The position numbers and the translations under genes are program-made. Positions 1-9,390 of a stretch of DNA of 64,000 bases are shown here, in pieces. Every line of letters starts with the position of its first letter. Position 1 is the stretch's first letter. The DNA is from an uncultured Prochlorococcus sp. (lineage in GTDB: Bacteria > Cyanobacteriota > Cyanobacteriia > PCC-6307 > Cyanobiaceae), in contig CACOFO010000001.1 in assembly GCA_902626435.1 (NCBI GenBank), forward strand, positions 1 to 64,000, in the 5' to 3' direction. The notes beneath the pieces are model-generated. The model made no database searches. It was not told the origin of the DNA and saw only the letters and a program-made list of their open reading frames with translations.

Positions 1-149
1 AAAAAAGCTTCCCAAAAAGAAGTTTAGGAAAATGAAGAATTATCAAATAAAAAAGTCTGAAAATCAAAGAATTTATTATATCCTTTTTGTTTTTTAATTC
101 TTAAAACAAAAAAATAATGCTATCTTAATCAAAATAATTCTAGAATTTT

Positions 150-284
150 ATGAGAGTAAAGCTTGAACCAGAGACAGCATTCATTGGGAAAAAATTTGCA
201 TATATATTTATCGGTGTAATTTTTAGTCTTAATGCTATGACTTTTATTTGGTTTTTTTTAATCTCAGACTTATTGACTAAGTAG
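150..284 (+). CDS. small one-helix hypothetical protein (44 aa: MRVKLEPETAFIGKKFAYIFIGVIFSLNAMTFIWFFLISDLLTK)
   Basis: Hand-read ATG-to-TAG ORF with a hydrophobic segment; not in supplied track (short). Confidence 0.55.
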   Translation: MRVKLEPETAFIGKKFAYIFIGVIFSLNAMTFIWFFLISDLLTK

Positions 285-369
285 GTTAAAGTTAAAGAAA
301 ATTATTAGATATTAATTTTTTTTGTATTAATTATTTGAGACAAAACCTAAAAAGAATTTAGAACGTATA

Positions 370-576
370 TTAAAAAATTCCAGGTATGATCTGCCCTGTA
401 GTTATGTAAGCACCTAGCAGTGCAACAAATCCAACCATTGCCCATCTGCCATTTACTTTTTCTGCATTTTGGGGGTACCCTTCATAAGAAACTGATTCAT
501 CTATATAAGGCCTAGTTTCGGAAGGGAACATATTTTGTCTTCCACCTGATTCTGTAGTAACTTCAGAGTTTGACAT
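370..576 (-). CDS. hli: high-light-inducible (HLI/Hlip) chlorophyll-binding protein
   Basis: ORF with HLI signature NGRWAMVGFVALLGAYITTGQIIPG. Confidence 0.95.
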   Translation of the reverse strand: MSNSEVTTESGGRQNMFPSETRPYIDESVSYEGYPQNAEKVNGRWAMVGFVALLGAYITTGQIIPGIF

Positions 577-819
577 TAAAATAAAAGTAATTGTTAACTA
601 AAGTAACACAAATATTAACTTATGTAAACCAAGTACATGGAAAATATCCTTTCGGGAGTATTTGATAATTATTGTGTAGCAGTTTTGTTAAACGAAATTT
701 ATTTATTGAAAAAAATTTTAAATAAATTATTTATTTAATAAAATTTATAGAAAAAATATTTGAAGTAAGCATTTATACTCACAATAAGTAATTTTACTTA
801 GTAAGATACTATAAGCATT

Positions 820-915
820 TAGGAAGTGCTTAGCTGGTTAACATCAGGTAAACTGAAGCTAACTTGGTCGTCATGAGCTTGCGGGTGGGATACTTGTAAG
901 CTCTTTTATTTTTTA
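820..915 (+). ncRNA. candidate small RNA ending in an intrinsic terminator
   Basis: Stem ttagct(830-835)/agctaa(857-862); second stem gagctt(875-880)/aagctc(898-903) followed by ttttatttttt; less AT-rich than surroundings; no ORF. Confidence 0.45.
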
Positions 916-1022
916 AAAGAAAAAAAATTAAATAGTTTATTACTGAAAAATCATTAGAGTCCAATAAAGTGCTTGTCAAAAAATAATTCTTTTGCTATAG
1001 AAATATAGAATACATAATAGTT

Positions 1023-1124
1023 ATGTCCATAGATTTTATTCTTATTCCCGCTTGTATTTTTATCATCCTTTTTCTTTTTAATCGAGAAAATAGAATCTAC
1101 AACAGAAATCAAAAAGCTAAGTAA
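1023..1124 (+). CDS. tiny membrane peptide (33 aa: MSIDFILIPACIFIILFLFNRENRIYNRNQKAK)
   Basis: Hand-read ORF with hydrophobic N-terminal half and basic C-terminus. Confidence 0.4.
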   Translation: MSIDFILIPACIFIILFLFNRENRIYNRNQKAK

Positions 1125-1554
1125 CTAAAATTTTACAAGAGTTTTTAATAATAAGCTTCAATAAAATAATTTTTTATCTTATTCAAAGATTCCGAAAAAT
1201 TTCTTATTTAGAAATAAATGAGAATATTAGAAAGTTAAAAAGGGGAACTATTTTAAATTTTTATTTAAAGTTAATTTTCTCCAATATAATCTTGAACTGT
1301 TAATCTGATTTAATTTTTGTTGGCAGTGTAAACATATACACTTTTGCAATAAAGGTTTATTTTTCATTAATTGCCCTTTTTTTTAAAGAAACCAAATTTT
1401 TTAAATAACTGCAAGTACAAAAAAATTCTTTTTTATTTAATTTTGAAAATTTATATCAAAAAGTGGTCTGCTTAACCAATAATTTTTAATTGATCTCTAA
1501 ATCATTGATATTTTATAATGCTAGAAAACATAATAAAAATCAAATAAATTACTT

Positions 1555-2754
1555 TTGAAACTTTCAAATCAATTACTATTTAAAAAAAATGTAAAAAAAA
1601 TAATTACTCCTTGGTATTCAATGCCTCTTATAGATAGATGGTTATTAGGACAAATTATACCTCCTATGATATTTGCCATTTCTGCTTTTACGGTTATTTC
1701 ATTATCTGTTGGGGTAATGTTTGATCTCATAAGGAAGATAGTTGAGTATGGATTACCTCTATTACAAGCTTTAAAAGCTTTAATTTATAGCCTTCCTAGC
1801 TTTTTGGTTTTGTCATTTCCAATGGCTGTTTTATTGTCCACACTATTATCTTATGGAAAACTATCAGCAAATTCTGAATTATTAGCTTTAAGATCTTTAG
1901 GAATTACAACATCTCGAATTATAGCTCCAGCCATTGCAGTTTCAATATGCATGACAGGATTAACTTTTTATTTCAATGATAATTTAGTTCCAACTAGTAA
2001 TAAACTTGCTGAATCAACTTTAAGATCTGGAATAGGAAGTTCATTTAACAAAGGAAAAAATAACATTATTTTTACTAGAAAAGGATCAAGAATAGCTCCT
2101 AACACTAATAAACCAACAAAAGTAAATACATACTTAACGCATATTTTTTATGCCTCTAAGTTTGAAAATAATATAATGAGAGAAGTTACAGTTTTAGACT
2201 TTTCCAGAGAAAATATAAAGCAGATTCTTACAGCAAATAGTGCCATCTTTGATAAAGATAATTCTTCCTGGATCTTTTCAGATGGAAGTATTGTTTCAAC
2301 TGATTCAATGGGTCAAACAACAAATATTAAATTTAAACAATATATATACCCTTTTGTTGAAGGCCCATTAGATCTGGGGAAAGTCCCAAAGGATGCAAGC
2401 GATATGTCTTTAAAAGAAGCCTTTGAGGCTGAAAGAATATATAAAAAGATAGGAAATCTTAAGGAGATTAGAAAAATTCAAGTAAGAATTCAAGAAAAAT
2501 TCACTTTACCTTGTGCATGTTTGGTTTTTGGACTAATAGGTAGTATCTTGGGATCTAAATCTAATTTAAGATCTTCAAAAAGTCAGGGGTTCGGATTGAG
2601 TGTAATTCTCATTTTAGTTTATTATGTTATATCGTTTATATGCAGTTCTTTTGGCGTTAAGGGATTACTTCCTCCAATAATCGCAGCTTGGTTTCCAGTA
2701 GTATTTTCTCTATTTGGTGGATTTTATTTCTTAAGAAAATCAAGTTCTATATAA
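1555..2754 (+). CDS. LptF/LptG (YjgP/YjgQ) family permease; start probably at ATG 1621 rather than TTG 1555
   Basis: ORF 399 aa; multi-TM ends and YjgP/YjgQ-like layout (MPLIDRWLLGQIIPPMIFAISAFTVIS...). Confidence 0.85.
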   Translation: MKLSNQLLFKKNVKKIITPWYSMPLIDRWLLGQIIPPMIFAISAFTVISLSVGVMFDLIRKIVEYGLPLLQALKALIYSLPSFLVLSFPMAVLLSTLLSYGKLSANSELLALRSLGITTSRIIAPAIAVSICMTGLTFYFNDNLVPTSNKLAESTLRSGIGSSFNKGKNNIIFTRKGSRIAPNTNKPTKVNTYLTHIFYASKFENNIMREVTVLDFSRENIKQILTANSAIFDKDNSSWIFSDGSIVSTDSMGQTTNIKFKQYIYPFVEGPLDLGKVPKDASDMSLKEAFEAERIYKKIGNLKEIRKIQVRIQEKFTLPCACLVFGLIGSILGSKSNLRSSKSQGFGLSVILILVYYVISFICSSFGVKGLLPPIIAAWFPVVFSLFGGFYFLRKSSSI

Positions 2755-2905
2755 TACTTTATTTAATAAATCAGAATATTTTGTCTAGCAGAAAAAATAT
2801 CATAGTATTGAATAAACCAAGAGGGGACATATTTATTTTAAATCTTATCTATTCTTTTATAACCATACCAATCAGGATTATTATTTTTTTCAATAAAATT
2901 ATTCT

Positions 2906-3049
2906 TTAATTAAACCAGCCTTTTTTCTTTGATTTAACATCTGGAGAAGTCTTAATCTTAGGTGATTCATCAGTTCTTCCTTTAATAATCATTAAAGGAA
3001 CAATTGCCCATAGGGCTAAAAATAGTATCCAGAATAAGTAAATGTTCAT
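2906..3049 (-). CDS. small membrane protein (47 aa: MNIYLFWILFLALWAIVPLMIIKGRTDESPKIKTSPDVKSKKKGWFN)
   Basis: Hand-read ORF, TM segment plus basic tail. Confidence 0.55.
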   Translation of the reverse strand: MNIYLFWILFLALWAIVPLMIIKGRTDESPKIKTSPDVKSKKKGWFN

Positions 3050-3397
3050 AAAATTAAAATCATTATATTAATAATAAACTCGATAAAAAGATATCTGTGA
3101 GTTTCTTTTTAAAGTTCAGATTTAGATGTATGATAGCATTATATTTATTTAGAAATACAGGAATTTATTGAAAAAATAGTTTTTAAATATGTAAAAATAT
3201 CAGTTTTAAAATTATAAATTATTCTAATTAAAATATATGAAAAATCAATTAAAAATATTTGCACTTTAAATTATCACTGCTTTGCTTCAGAAGATGTGGA
3301 GTGCTTTTTTATGATGACATCATGAAAATTTTATTCGCGTATTTTATTCTAACAAATTCTTTTATATTAAGAATTTCTTTAGCAAGAGTTTAATTAG

Positions 3398-3553
3398 ATG
3401 AAACGATGTGATTTATGTCATAAACCTCATAAAGTTCATTATAGGTCTAAATCCATAATTCATAAGAAATGGATTTTTTGTTGTAAAGAATGTTGGGATC
3501 TTATTTCTAAACATACAAACTATTCCTATGGTGGGACAAGAAAGTCAAAATAA
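3398..3553 (+). CDS. small Cys-rich, zinc-finger-like protein (51 aa: MKRCDLCHKPHKVHYRSKSIIHKKWIFCCKECWDLISKHTNYSYGGTRKSK)
   Basis: Hand-read ORF with CxxC...CCxxC; not in supplied track. Confidence 0.75.
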   Translation: MKRCDLCHKPHKVHYRSKSIIHKKWIFCCKECWDLISKHTNYSYGGTRKSK

Positions 3554-3639
3554 TTTATTTTCCAGCGAACTAGCTTATAAAAAAAATGAATAAAAATTAA
3601 CAACTAAATAAAATATTTTAGAAAAAGGATTCTATTTTT

Positions 3640-4161
3640 CTAAAAAAAATCTTTAAACTCTTTTTTTATAGACTTATATTCAAGATTAATATCTTTAATA
3701 AATTCATCTACTTCTTTTTTTATATTTTTATATTCATTAATTTTTTGTTTGCTTTTATCATAGAAAATCGTTTCAAATTTTCCTGGATTTGCTACCTCAA
3801 TCCAATATCCTGCTAAACAATAAATTTGGTTTGGAATAAAAGTTAAAAAAAATAATTTGTTGGAATTTTTATATTGATCAATTATCTTATTAGCGAAATT
3901 ACCTTTAGTTTTATTAATCCCAAATAGAGTAATATCTTTTGCTAAAGACTTAAAATTCCTCGAGAATTTCTTACTTTTTCTTAATGAATTTCTAGAAATG
4001 ATTTTTTCTAGAGAATAACAATAATCTAAAAAATTTGTATTTTCTTGTTTTGAGGGATATATAGCTATAAATGAACTAAAAAGTAAAAAAGAAGTTAATA
4101 GTAATTTCTTAAACATTTTTATTTGAGTTAAGTTTACTATTATATAAAAATAAAAAGACAA
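3640..4161 (-). CDS. hypothetical protein with N-terminal hydrophobic segment; start probably internal at MFKKLLLTSFLLF
   Basis: ORF 173 aa, signal-peptide-like stretch. Confidence 0.7.
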   Translation of the reverse strand: MSFYFYIIVNLTQIKMFKKLLLTSFLLFSSFIAIYPSKQENTNFLDYCYSLEKIISRNSLRKSKKFSRNFKSLAKDITLFGINKTKGNFANKIIDQYKNSNKLFFLTFIPNQIYCLAGYWIEVANPGKFETIFYDKSKQKINEYKNIKKEVDEFIKDINLEYKSIKKEFKDFF

Positions 4162-4308
4162 TTCATAATTTAGTCTAAAGCTAGTCTAAAAAATTCATTT
4201 CAATTAAATAGAATCCTTTTCAATGAGAAAACTTTTCTTGAAAAATTTTAAAATTATTTCTGACTAATTACTTATCAAACGAATAAATTTTTTTCTTATA
4301 ATAAGATT

Positions 4309-4689
4309 ATGAAAAATTCTTTTTTGAAAAATAAAAGTTTCAAATCTTTCTTAGATTTTTTTTCAAGATTATCAATTTCAGCAATATTTATCTCAGCCAT
4401 ACCTAACAAAATTAATGATTTTGAGAGAACAGTTGAGTATATTTCTTCTAAAGGTATTCCTGAACCTATTTCATCTATTCTTCTAGTAGGAGCCATTATA
4501 TGTCTTATCTTTGGTTCTGGATTTTTTATATTTGGAGAAAATCAAAAAATCGGTTCAGTCTTTTTATTACTATTTCTTATCCCAACAACAATAATTTTTC
4601 ATGTATTCCCTTTGCATCAAAAAGCAGTATTTATGAATCTTGGATTGATAGGTGGATTAATTATTGCTGCAATAAGAGAACCAAAATAA
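4309..4689 (+). CDS. DoxX family membrane protein
   Basis: ORF 126 aa; DoxX-like RLSISAIFISAIPNKI...HVFPLHQKAVFMNLGLIGGLI. Confidence 0.8.
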   Translation: MKNSFLKNKSFKSFLDFFSRLSISAIFISAIPNKINDFERTVEYISSKGIPEPISSILLVGAIICLIFGSGFFIFGENQKIGSVFLLLFLIPTTIIFHVFPLHQKAVFMNLGLIGGLIIAAIREPK

Positions 4690-4720
4690 AAAAACTTTAT
4701 TAAACAAAACTAGATATTTT

Positions 4721-4915
4721 TTATTTTTTTTCTCTTAGTTCTTCTAAGCAATTCGCAATATGAATTAATTCATAAACCTCTTTGCTATCGTATTTTTTAT
4801 TAGGAATTCCACTTCCTATTTCTATGCCTCTCTCTTTCATCTTCTTTAATATCAATTCTTGTCTTTGCATACTTGACATAGACTTAAATCTTTTAATTCG
4901 TTCTTGTTTATTCAC
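4721..4915 (-). CDS. hypothetical protein
   Basis: ORF 64 aa, charged soluble composition. Confidence 0.55.
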   Translation of the reverse strand: MNKQERIKRFKSMSSMQRQELILKKMKERGIEIGSGIPNKKYDSKEVYELIHIANCLEELREKK

Positions 4916-4957
4916 TAGATCTTAATTTAGTTAAAAAATTTTTTTAGGTTATTTCAT

Positions 4958-5080
4958 TTAGCGATTCATTAAATAAGTAAGAAATCCAGTAAATGTAAGT
5001 AATTTAAATCCAATAAAGAAAGGCAAATATTTTTTGACCTTTTTACCAATAGGTAATAATTTGTTTGATGAATTGATCAT
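4958..5080 (-). CDS. small hypothetical protein (40 aa: MINSSNKLLPIGKKVKKYLPFFIGFKLLTFTGFLTYLMNR)
   Basis: Hand-read ORF with basic N-terminus and TM segment. Confidence 0.45.
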   Translation of the reverse strand: MINSSNKLLPIGKKVKKYLPFFIGFKLLTFTGFLTYLMNR

Positions 5081-5203
5081 GATTTACACTAAAAATCTAA
5101 TTCTTGCAAACATCTTAACGAATTTTTTTTAAAATTTTCCTATTTCGATTTATACATTTAAAATAGTAGATCTACCCTAGAAGGGATACTTCACTTATTT
5201 TTT

Positions 5204-5590
5204 ATGAATGATAAAGAAACAATAATGTCATTATTAAATGAGTTTGCTAATCCAAAAAAAATGGCTTCATTTTTTATTGATAATGCGACTCCAGATTTTT
5301 TATTCATAAGACCGAGTGGTAATCCTATTGATGCAAAAGGGTTCGAACAAATGATTACTGCTGATATAGTTCAAGAAAAGGCAGAAATAACCAAAATTCA
5401 CCGATTCGAATTTTTAAGCGAAAATATAGTAATGTGCATTTTTGCACTAGGTTCAAAATTTACTTATAAAGGTATACCTAATGATGACTTACCGACAGTT
5501 ACGTCAATTTTTAAAAAAGTAAATAATGTTTGGCAAATTCACTGGATGCAAAGATCTACAGGAAATTCGGATATATCTTTATGGAATTAG
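5204..5590 (+). CDS. NTF2-like small protein (DUF3804-like)
   Basis: ORF 128 aa with NTF2/SnoaL-like pattern. Confidence 0.7.
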   Translation: MNDKETIMSLLNEFANPKKMASFFIDNATPDFLFIRPSGNPIDAKGFEQMITADIVQEKAEITKIHRFEFLSENIVMCIFALGSKFTYKGIPNDDLPTVTSIFKKVNNVWQIHWMQRSTGNSDISLWN

Positions 5591-6159
5591 CAAAGAATAT
5601 ACCTTTTTATGTTGCTACTACTTGTAGGTAATTCTTTTTTGGGATTAATAAATTATTTTATAAAATAGATACATCAAAAAACAATAACTAGTAACTATTT
5701 ATTTTTTTAGTAAACAATTGCTTATTTTTTGCTAAGTAATTTAATTTTCAGAAAGAATTAAAACTTTAGAAAGACTAACGCCTATATCTAAAGCTAATAA
5801 AGCAATGAGTAACTTACTCATTTTTGAGAACTCTCAACTATTTTTTTGTAAAGTTCTTCAGAAATAGGTTGCATAACCTTTTAAAAATCTAATTACAAAT
5901 TTAGCTATTTCTAAATTAATTTATCGTTACTTAATATACGAATATATGAATTTTTAAATAGGCAGAAAATATATTCACAATAAGTTTTTCTTATAATGTA
6001 TTAATAAATACTGAGCTAAAAAACTTCAGTTAATTCGTCAAATTTTTAAAAAAATTGAAATCCTATTTCAAGTCAATAGATCCTCTTTAAGTTAGCTTTA
6101 TAACCTTTTCTTTTTTTTTTCTAAAAATAATACGAAGACTTTCCAGTAAAATATAAATT

Positions 6160-6262
6160 TACCATGAGGCAGCTCCTAAACTTACTAAAGTCACCTTCCT
6201 ATGGCTTGAGTCTTACTGCGGTCTATCAAATAGTAGATCGGACGATTTTCTAGTATTTACTA
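6160..6262. ncRNA. candidate ncRNA locus, strand undetermined
   Basis: Locally GC-enriched, ORF-poor intergenic segment with short inverted repeats. Confidence 0.25.
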
Positions 6263-6349
6263 CAATCCATATGTAAAGTATTGATGCTTAGATATCAACA
6301 ATTAATAAAAAGCAAACTTTAATTTAAAATTAGATTCTGCTCTCGTGAA

Positions 6350-6448
6350 CTACCTAAAAAGAATAAAGAACATATAACTACGAGTAAGTCCCATAAAAAC
6401 TGAACCAAATGCTAAAAAAAAACAAATAGGGCAATGTGCTAATCCCAT
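6350..6448 (-). CDS. tiny membrane peptide (32 aa: MGLAHCPICFFLAFGSVFMGLTRSYMFFILFR)
   Basis: Hand-read ORF with hydrophobic segment and CPIC motif. Confidence 0.45.
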   Translation of the reverse strand: MGLAHCPICFFLAFGSVFMGLTRSYMFFILFR

Positions 6449-6928
6449 TATTTATTTTCCAATAAAAATTTTAATTCAGCCTCTGCATTTAGAATTTCAA
6501 TTCTTCTCTTGAATAGTTTAAAAGTTTTAATTATTTTTTTCAAAATAAAACCTTATTTAGGCATCAACAATAATATTATTCTAAGAATGAAAATATCAAT
6601 GAGCAAAAATACTGAATCTATTGATATAACTATAATCTTGTAGCATAGTGATACAATAAATAACACCAACATATCCTTAGATAATCTTATTAAATTAACC
6701 GATAAAGACTTATTCCGAATCAAATATAATAATTGGCAATCTAGCCATCTGGCAGTGCCATTTTTCATTTACAAAAAGTGAGTGAGCCAAAGCCTTATAG
6801 TGCAATTTTTTCTTAATCAATATTAATCTATCCTTTATGAGATAAATATCTTGATTGCTTGATAAATTTATTTTGTATATTGCTATTACAAAAATCATGA
6901 GGTTATTTAAATTAGTTACTAAATAATC

Positions 6929-7048
6929 ATGGAGAAATCTTTAGTCAACTTCTTTTACTGGATACTAATAAAATTAGCCGAATCTCATTATGGGGAATCA
7001 TTTTTATCTATAGAAGTTCCTTCTAATTCAATTAAAAGTTTTTCTTGA
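6929..7048 (+). CDS. small 'MEKS' family protein copy 1 (39 aa: MEKSLVNFFYWILIKLAESHYGESFLSIEVPSNSIKSFS)
   Basis: Hand-read ORF; paralogous to 9490..9597. Confidence 0.65.
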   Translation: MEKSLVNFFYWILIKLAESHYGESFLSIEVPSNSIKSFS

Positions 7049-7205
7049 TTTTATAAAGTTTTTTATTTGAAGGTTTAAATATTTAAATTCATAGCTTTCT
7101 AAACATTGAATAACTTATTTGAGTTAAGTTAGTTGATTATCTCTATTGCAAATAAAAATAAGATTGTTAATCTTGCACTTAAATAATACTTAATTTCTTA
7201 AACTG

Positions 7206-7415
7206 ATGCAATTTGATCATTTAAATTCCAACGAAGATGATAACCTCATGTCAATAGAAGATTTAAAGGCTTTACGTCTTCGAAAAAAGAAAATTGAAAG
7301 TGACAAGAAAGCCAGAAAATATATCCAGGCTATAAATCAAAGATATAGAAAAATGAGTTCCCAAAAAAGTAATGACTTTTTTAGGCATATGAAACCTTTT
7401 AAAAAAGCCGCATAA
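7206..7415 (+). CDS. small highly basic hypothetical protein
   Basis: ORF 69 aa, Lys/Arg-rich. Confidence 0.55.
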   Translation: MQFDHLNSNEDDNLMSIEDLKALRLRKKKIESDKKARKYIQAINQRYRKMSSQKSNDFFRHMKPFKKAA

Positions 7416-7741
7416 ATTATCAATCTTGATTCTTTTTTTAATTTATTTAAATTTGCATCTTTTAGAGTAGTATTTTCATATATTTTCTTTGGAAGAGTTT
7501 CACCAAGAGGGGGCGCTTTTGAACCCTACTTTCAGGAGATATTTTTTAATTTAAACTAGGTTTAAAATAATACTTTCTTAAAATGTTAAACTGATTTAAA
7601 TTTTTTTAAATTTTGTTATCACCACTTTATAAAAATACTGTATCTACAAATAAATCCTCTTATTAAAAAAAGAAAAGTTTTAGTCATGGACTCATATCAC
7701 TAAATTTATAGACTTTTTTTAATAATTATAAAATTTTTCAT

Positions 7742-7957
7742 TTGAGATTTTTAATGGCTTCACCTACTAGTTGGGAATTCTATAAAGAATTTGAAACTAA
7801 GATTTTATGGGTCAAGATTTGTGCTCAAGATTTAGAAGTATTAGATATTTCAATCAATAAATGGTGGAAGAAAAGATATCCGGAATACAAAATCAGAGTG
7901 GTTTCTAAAAAAGAATTTGAACTTATAAAAATGCAAGCTAAGAAAAAGGAGAAATAA
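7742..7957 (+). CDS. small conserved-looking hypothetical protein; start probably at MASPTSWEF
   Basis: ORF 71 aa, globular composition. Confidence 0.6.
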   Translation: MRFLMASPTSWEFYKEFETKILWVKICAQDLEVLDISINKWWKKRYPEYKIRVVSKKEFELIKMQAKKKEK

Positions 7958-8341
7958 AATTATCCTTTAGTAAATTTTGATGCTAAATATTTAATTTATA
8001 AAGTTAGGATTAATTCGCTACATCAACGAATATATGAACTCTACATTTTCAAAAATATCAAATTTAAAACTTAACAGTCTTTTTAAATAGCTATTACTCT
8101 TACATCATCAACTTTATTCTTCTATGCCTTGGGTCAATCACCAATTTTTAAAAATGTTCTTGCAAGTGCATTTTCTTGTTCTAGTTAAATAAAATACTAT
8201 TTTTAAAGAGAATCTAAAAGGCAAAAATAGACAGTGATTCATAGTCGATCTAAAATTAGTGGGGAAATACCCCCTTTTTTTTATATCTAATAGGTTTATT
8301 GCCGAAAAGATTATGAAGCTTCTTATTTCTCTTATCAGCTG

Positions 8342-8458
8342 ATGCATATTTCACCACATCTATTAATTGATGCTTTGATATTAAGCATTGCCCTCACAAT
8401 AACTTTGGTATTTAGAGCAAAAGGTAATGCTGCGAGAAAAGATAAAGAAAATAAATGA
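8342..8458 (+). CDS. tiny membrane peptide (38 aa: MHISPHLLIDALILSIALTITLVFRAKGNAARKDKENK)
   Basis: Hand-read ORF; TM plus basic tail; ATGA overlap with next ORF. Confidence 0.55.
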   Translation: MHISPHLLIDALILSIALTITLVFRAKGNAARKDKENK

Positions 8459-8595
8459 TTAATAAAGAAAAAGAAAAAGAATTTGAAAAACCTAAATCAT
8501 CTAAAATTTGGAACTTTCTTATTTATGGAAGTTCAATTGTCATTGGATTTTTCTTAGTTTATTTATATTCTGCATATATCTTTATAAATAAATGA
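8455..8595 (+). CDS. tiny membrane protein (46 aa: MINKEKEKEFEKPKSSKIWNFLIYGSSIVIGFFLVYLYSAYIFINK)
   Basis: Hand-read ORF overlapping both neighbours by 4 nt. Confidence 0.55.
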   Translation: MINKEKEKEFEKPKSSKIWNFLIYGSSIVIGFFLVYLYSAYIFINK

Positions 8596-8687
8596 CGCGC
8601 ATGTTCGGCATAGCGATTACTTATGGGGTTCTGAATCTTATATTGCTTGGTGGGTTTGCATACTTTACTTTTAAAATGAAACGCTAA
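8592..8687 (+). CDS. tiny membrane peptide (31 aa: MTRMFGIAITYGVLNLILLGGFAYFTFKMKR)
   Basis: Hand-read ORF; single TM; ATGA overlap with upstream ORF. Confidence 0.5.
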   Translation: MTRMFGIAITYGVLNLILLGGFAYFTFKMKR

Positions 8688-8704
8688 TATTTATATCTTA
8701 TTAA

Positions 8705-8818
8705 ATGAAAGATTTCTTAGATAAATTTTTTGATTTATATAGAGAATATCAACAAGAAATTCCACCTCAAAAGATGGCTGAGGTTTTAAGAGAATATGCA
8801 GATAGATTAGATAGATGA
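8705..8818 (+). CDS. small soluble peptide (37 aa: MKDFLDKFFDLYREYQQEIPPQKMAEVLREYADRLDR)
   Basis: Hand-read ORF with amphipathic helical composition. Confidence 0.5.
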   Translation: MKDFLDKFFDLYREYQQEIPPQKMAEVLREYADRLDR

Positions 8819-8995
8819 AGAATAATGGCGGATCTTAGAAATTATTAAGGTTTATAATTTAAAGACATATTTATCCAAATTTTTTAATTTGAAAATTTTT
8901 TTTTGAAGATATTTTCTTGGTAAATATTTTTAATTTAAGAGTTATTTTGATCCTTAATCGGTATACTTTAGTTCCTCTAACCGCACATATAAAAC

Positions 8996-9202
8996 TTGAA
9001 ATTAACTATTCAAATCAATAAAAATAGGTGTAGTTATCAGGTATGTCTTATGGCATTAAATGACACATTTTCTATTCAAGATATTAATTTTTACAAAAAA
9101 CATCTTTTAAATGATAATAAGCCAAAAGAAATTGAAGCTTATTGGAATAAAGAATGTTCAGAGCATCCAAGTAATAACCATTGCAAGATTTTTTGTGATT
9201 AA
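8996..9202 (+). CDS. C-x8-C mini-protein, cassette copy A (TTG start; ends EAYWNKECSEHPSNNHCKIFCD)
   Basis: ORF 68 aa; C-terminus and MKLT start shared with 15162..15326. Confidence 0.7.
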   Translation: MKLTIQINKNRCSYQVCLMALNDTFSIQDINFYKKHLLNDNKPKEIEAYWNKECSEHPSNNHCKIFCD

Positions 9203-9288
9203 TAACCTAAATTTTTAGGTATTCTTACGCTTGATTTTTATACAATTGCCGTATTAGAGAATAAATAGATAGAAGTAAGGCCAAGCAA

Positions 9289-9390
9289 ATGACTAATTTA
9301 GGTATAGAGATTTTATTCTGGACAATTTTAATTTCTTATCTGGGATTAAGATTTTCTCAAACTTGGGATGGATTCAAAAAACAGTATTAA
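9289..9390 (+). CDS. 'MTNL' one-helix peptide, cassette copy A (33 aa: MTNLGIEILFWTILISYLGLRFSQTWDGFKKQY)
   Basis: Hand-read ORF; near-identical layout to 15414..15515. Confidence 0.75.
   Translation: MTNLGIEILFWTILISYLGLRFSQTWDGFKKQY

Noticed and set aside
2688-2909. 73-aa plus ORF overlapping the end of the LptF/G-like gene
   Set aside because: Ile/Phe/Asn-rich translation typical of AT-rich spacer; overlaps the real gene out of frame.
5335-5350. tRNA T-loop-like GGTTCGAA string
   Set aside because: Lies inside the NTF2-like coding sequence and has no cloverleaf context; no tRNA found in the window.
5741-5876. 18-aa and 26-aa minus ORFs with ATGA overlap (MQPISEELYKKIVESSQK; MSKLLIALLALDIGVSLSKVLILSEN)
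   Set aside because: Too short to support without conservation data, although the coupling is suggestive.
6350-6448. Apparent frameshift in a T-run of a tiny Cys-containing ORF
   Set aside because: Recounting the run (nine T) shows the frame is intact: MGLAHCPICFFLAFGSVFMGLTRSYMFFILFR.
6553-6898. Two overlapping minus ORFs (71 and 62 aa)
   Set aside because: Overlap in different frames, AT-driven hydrophobic composition, no paralog or RBS seen; cannot be supported from sequence alone.
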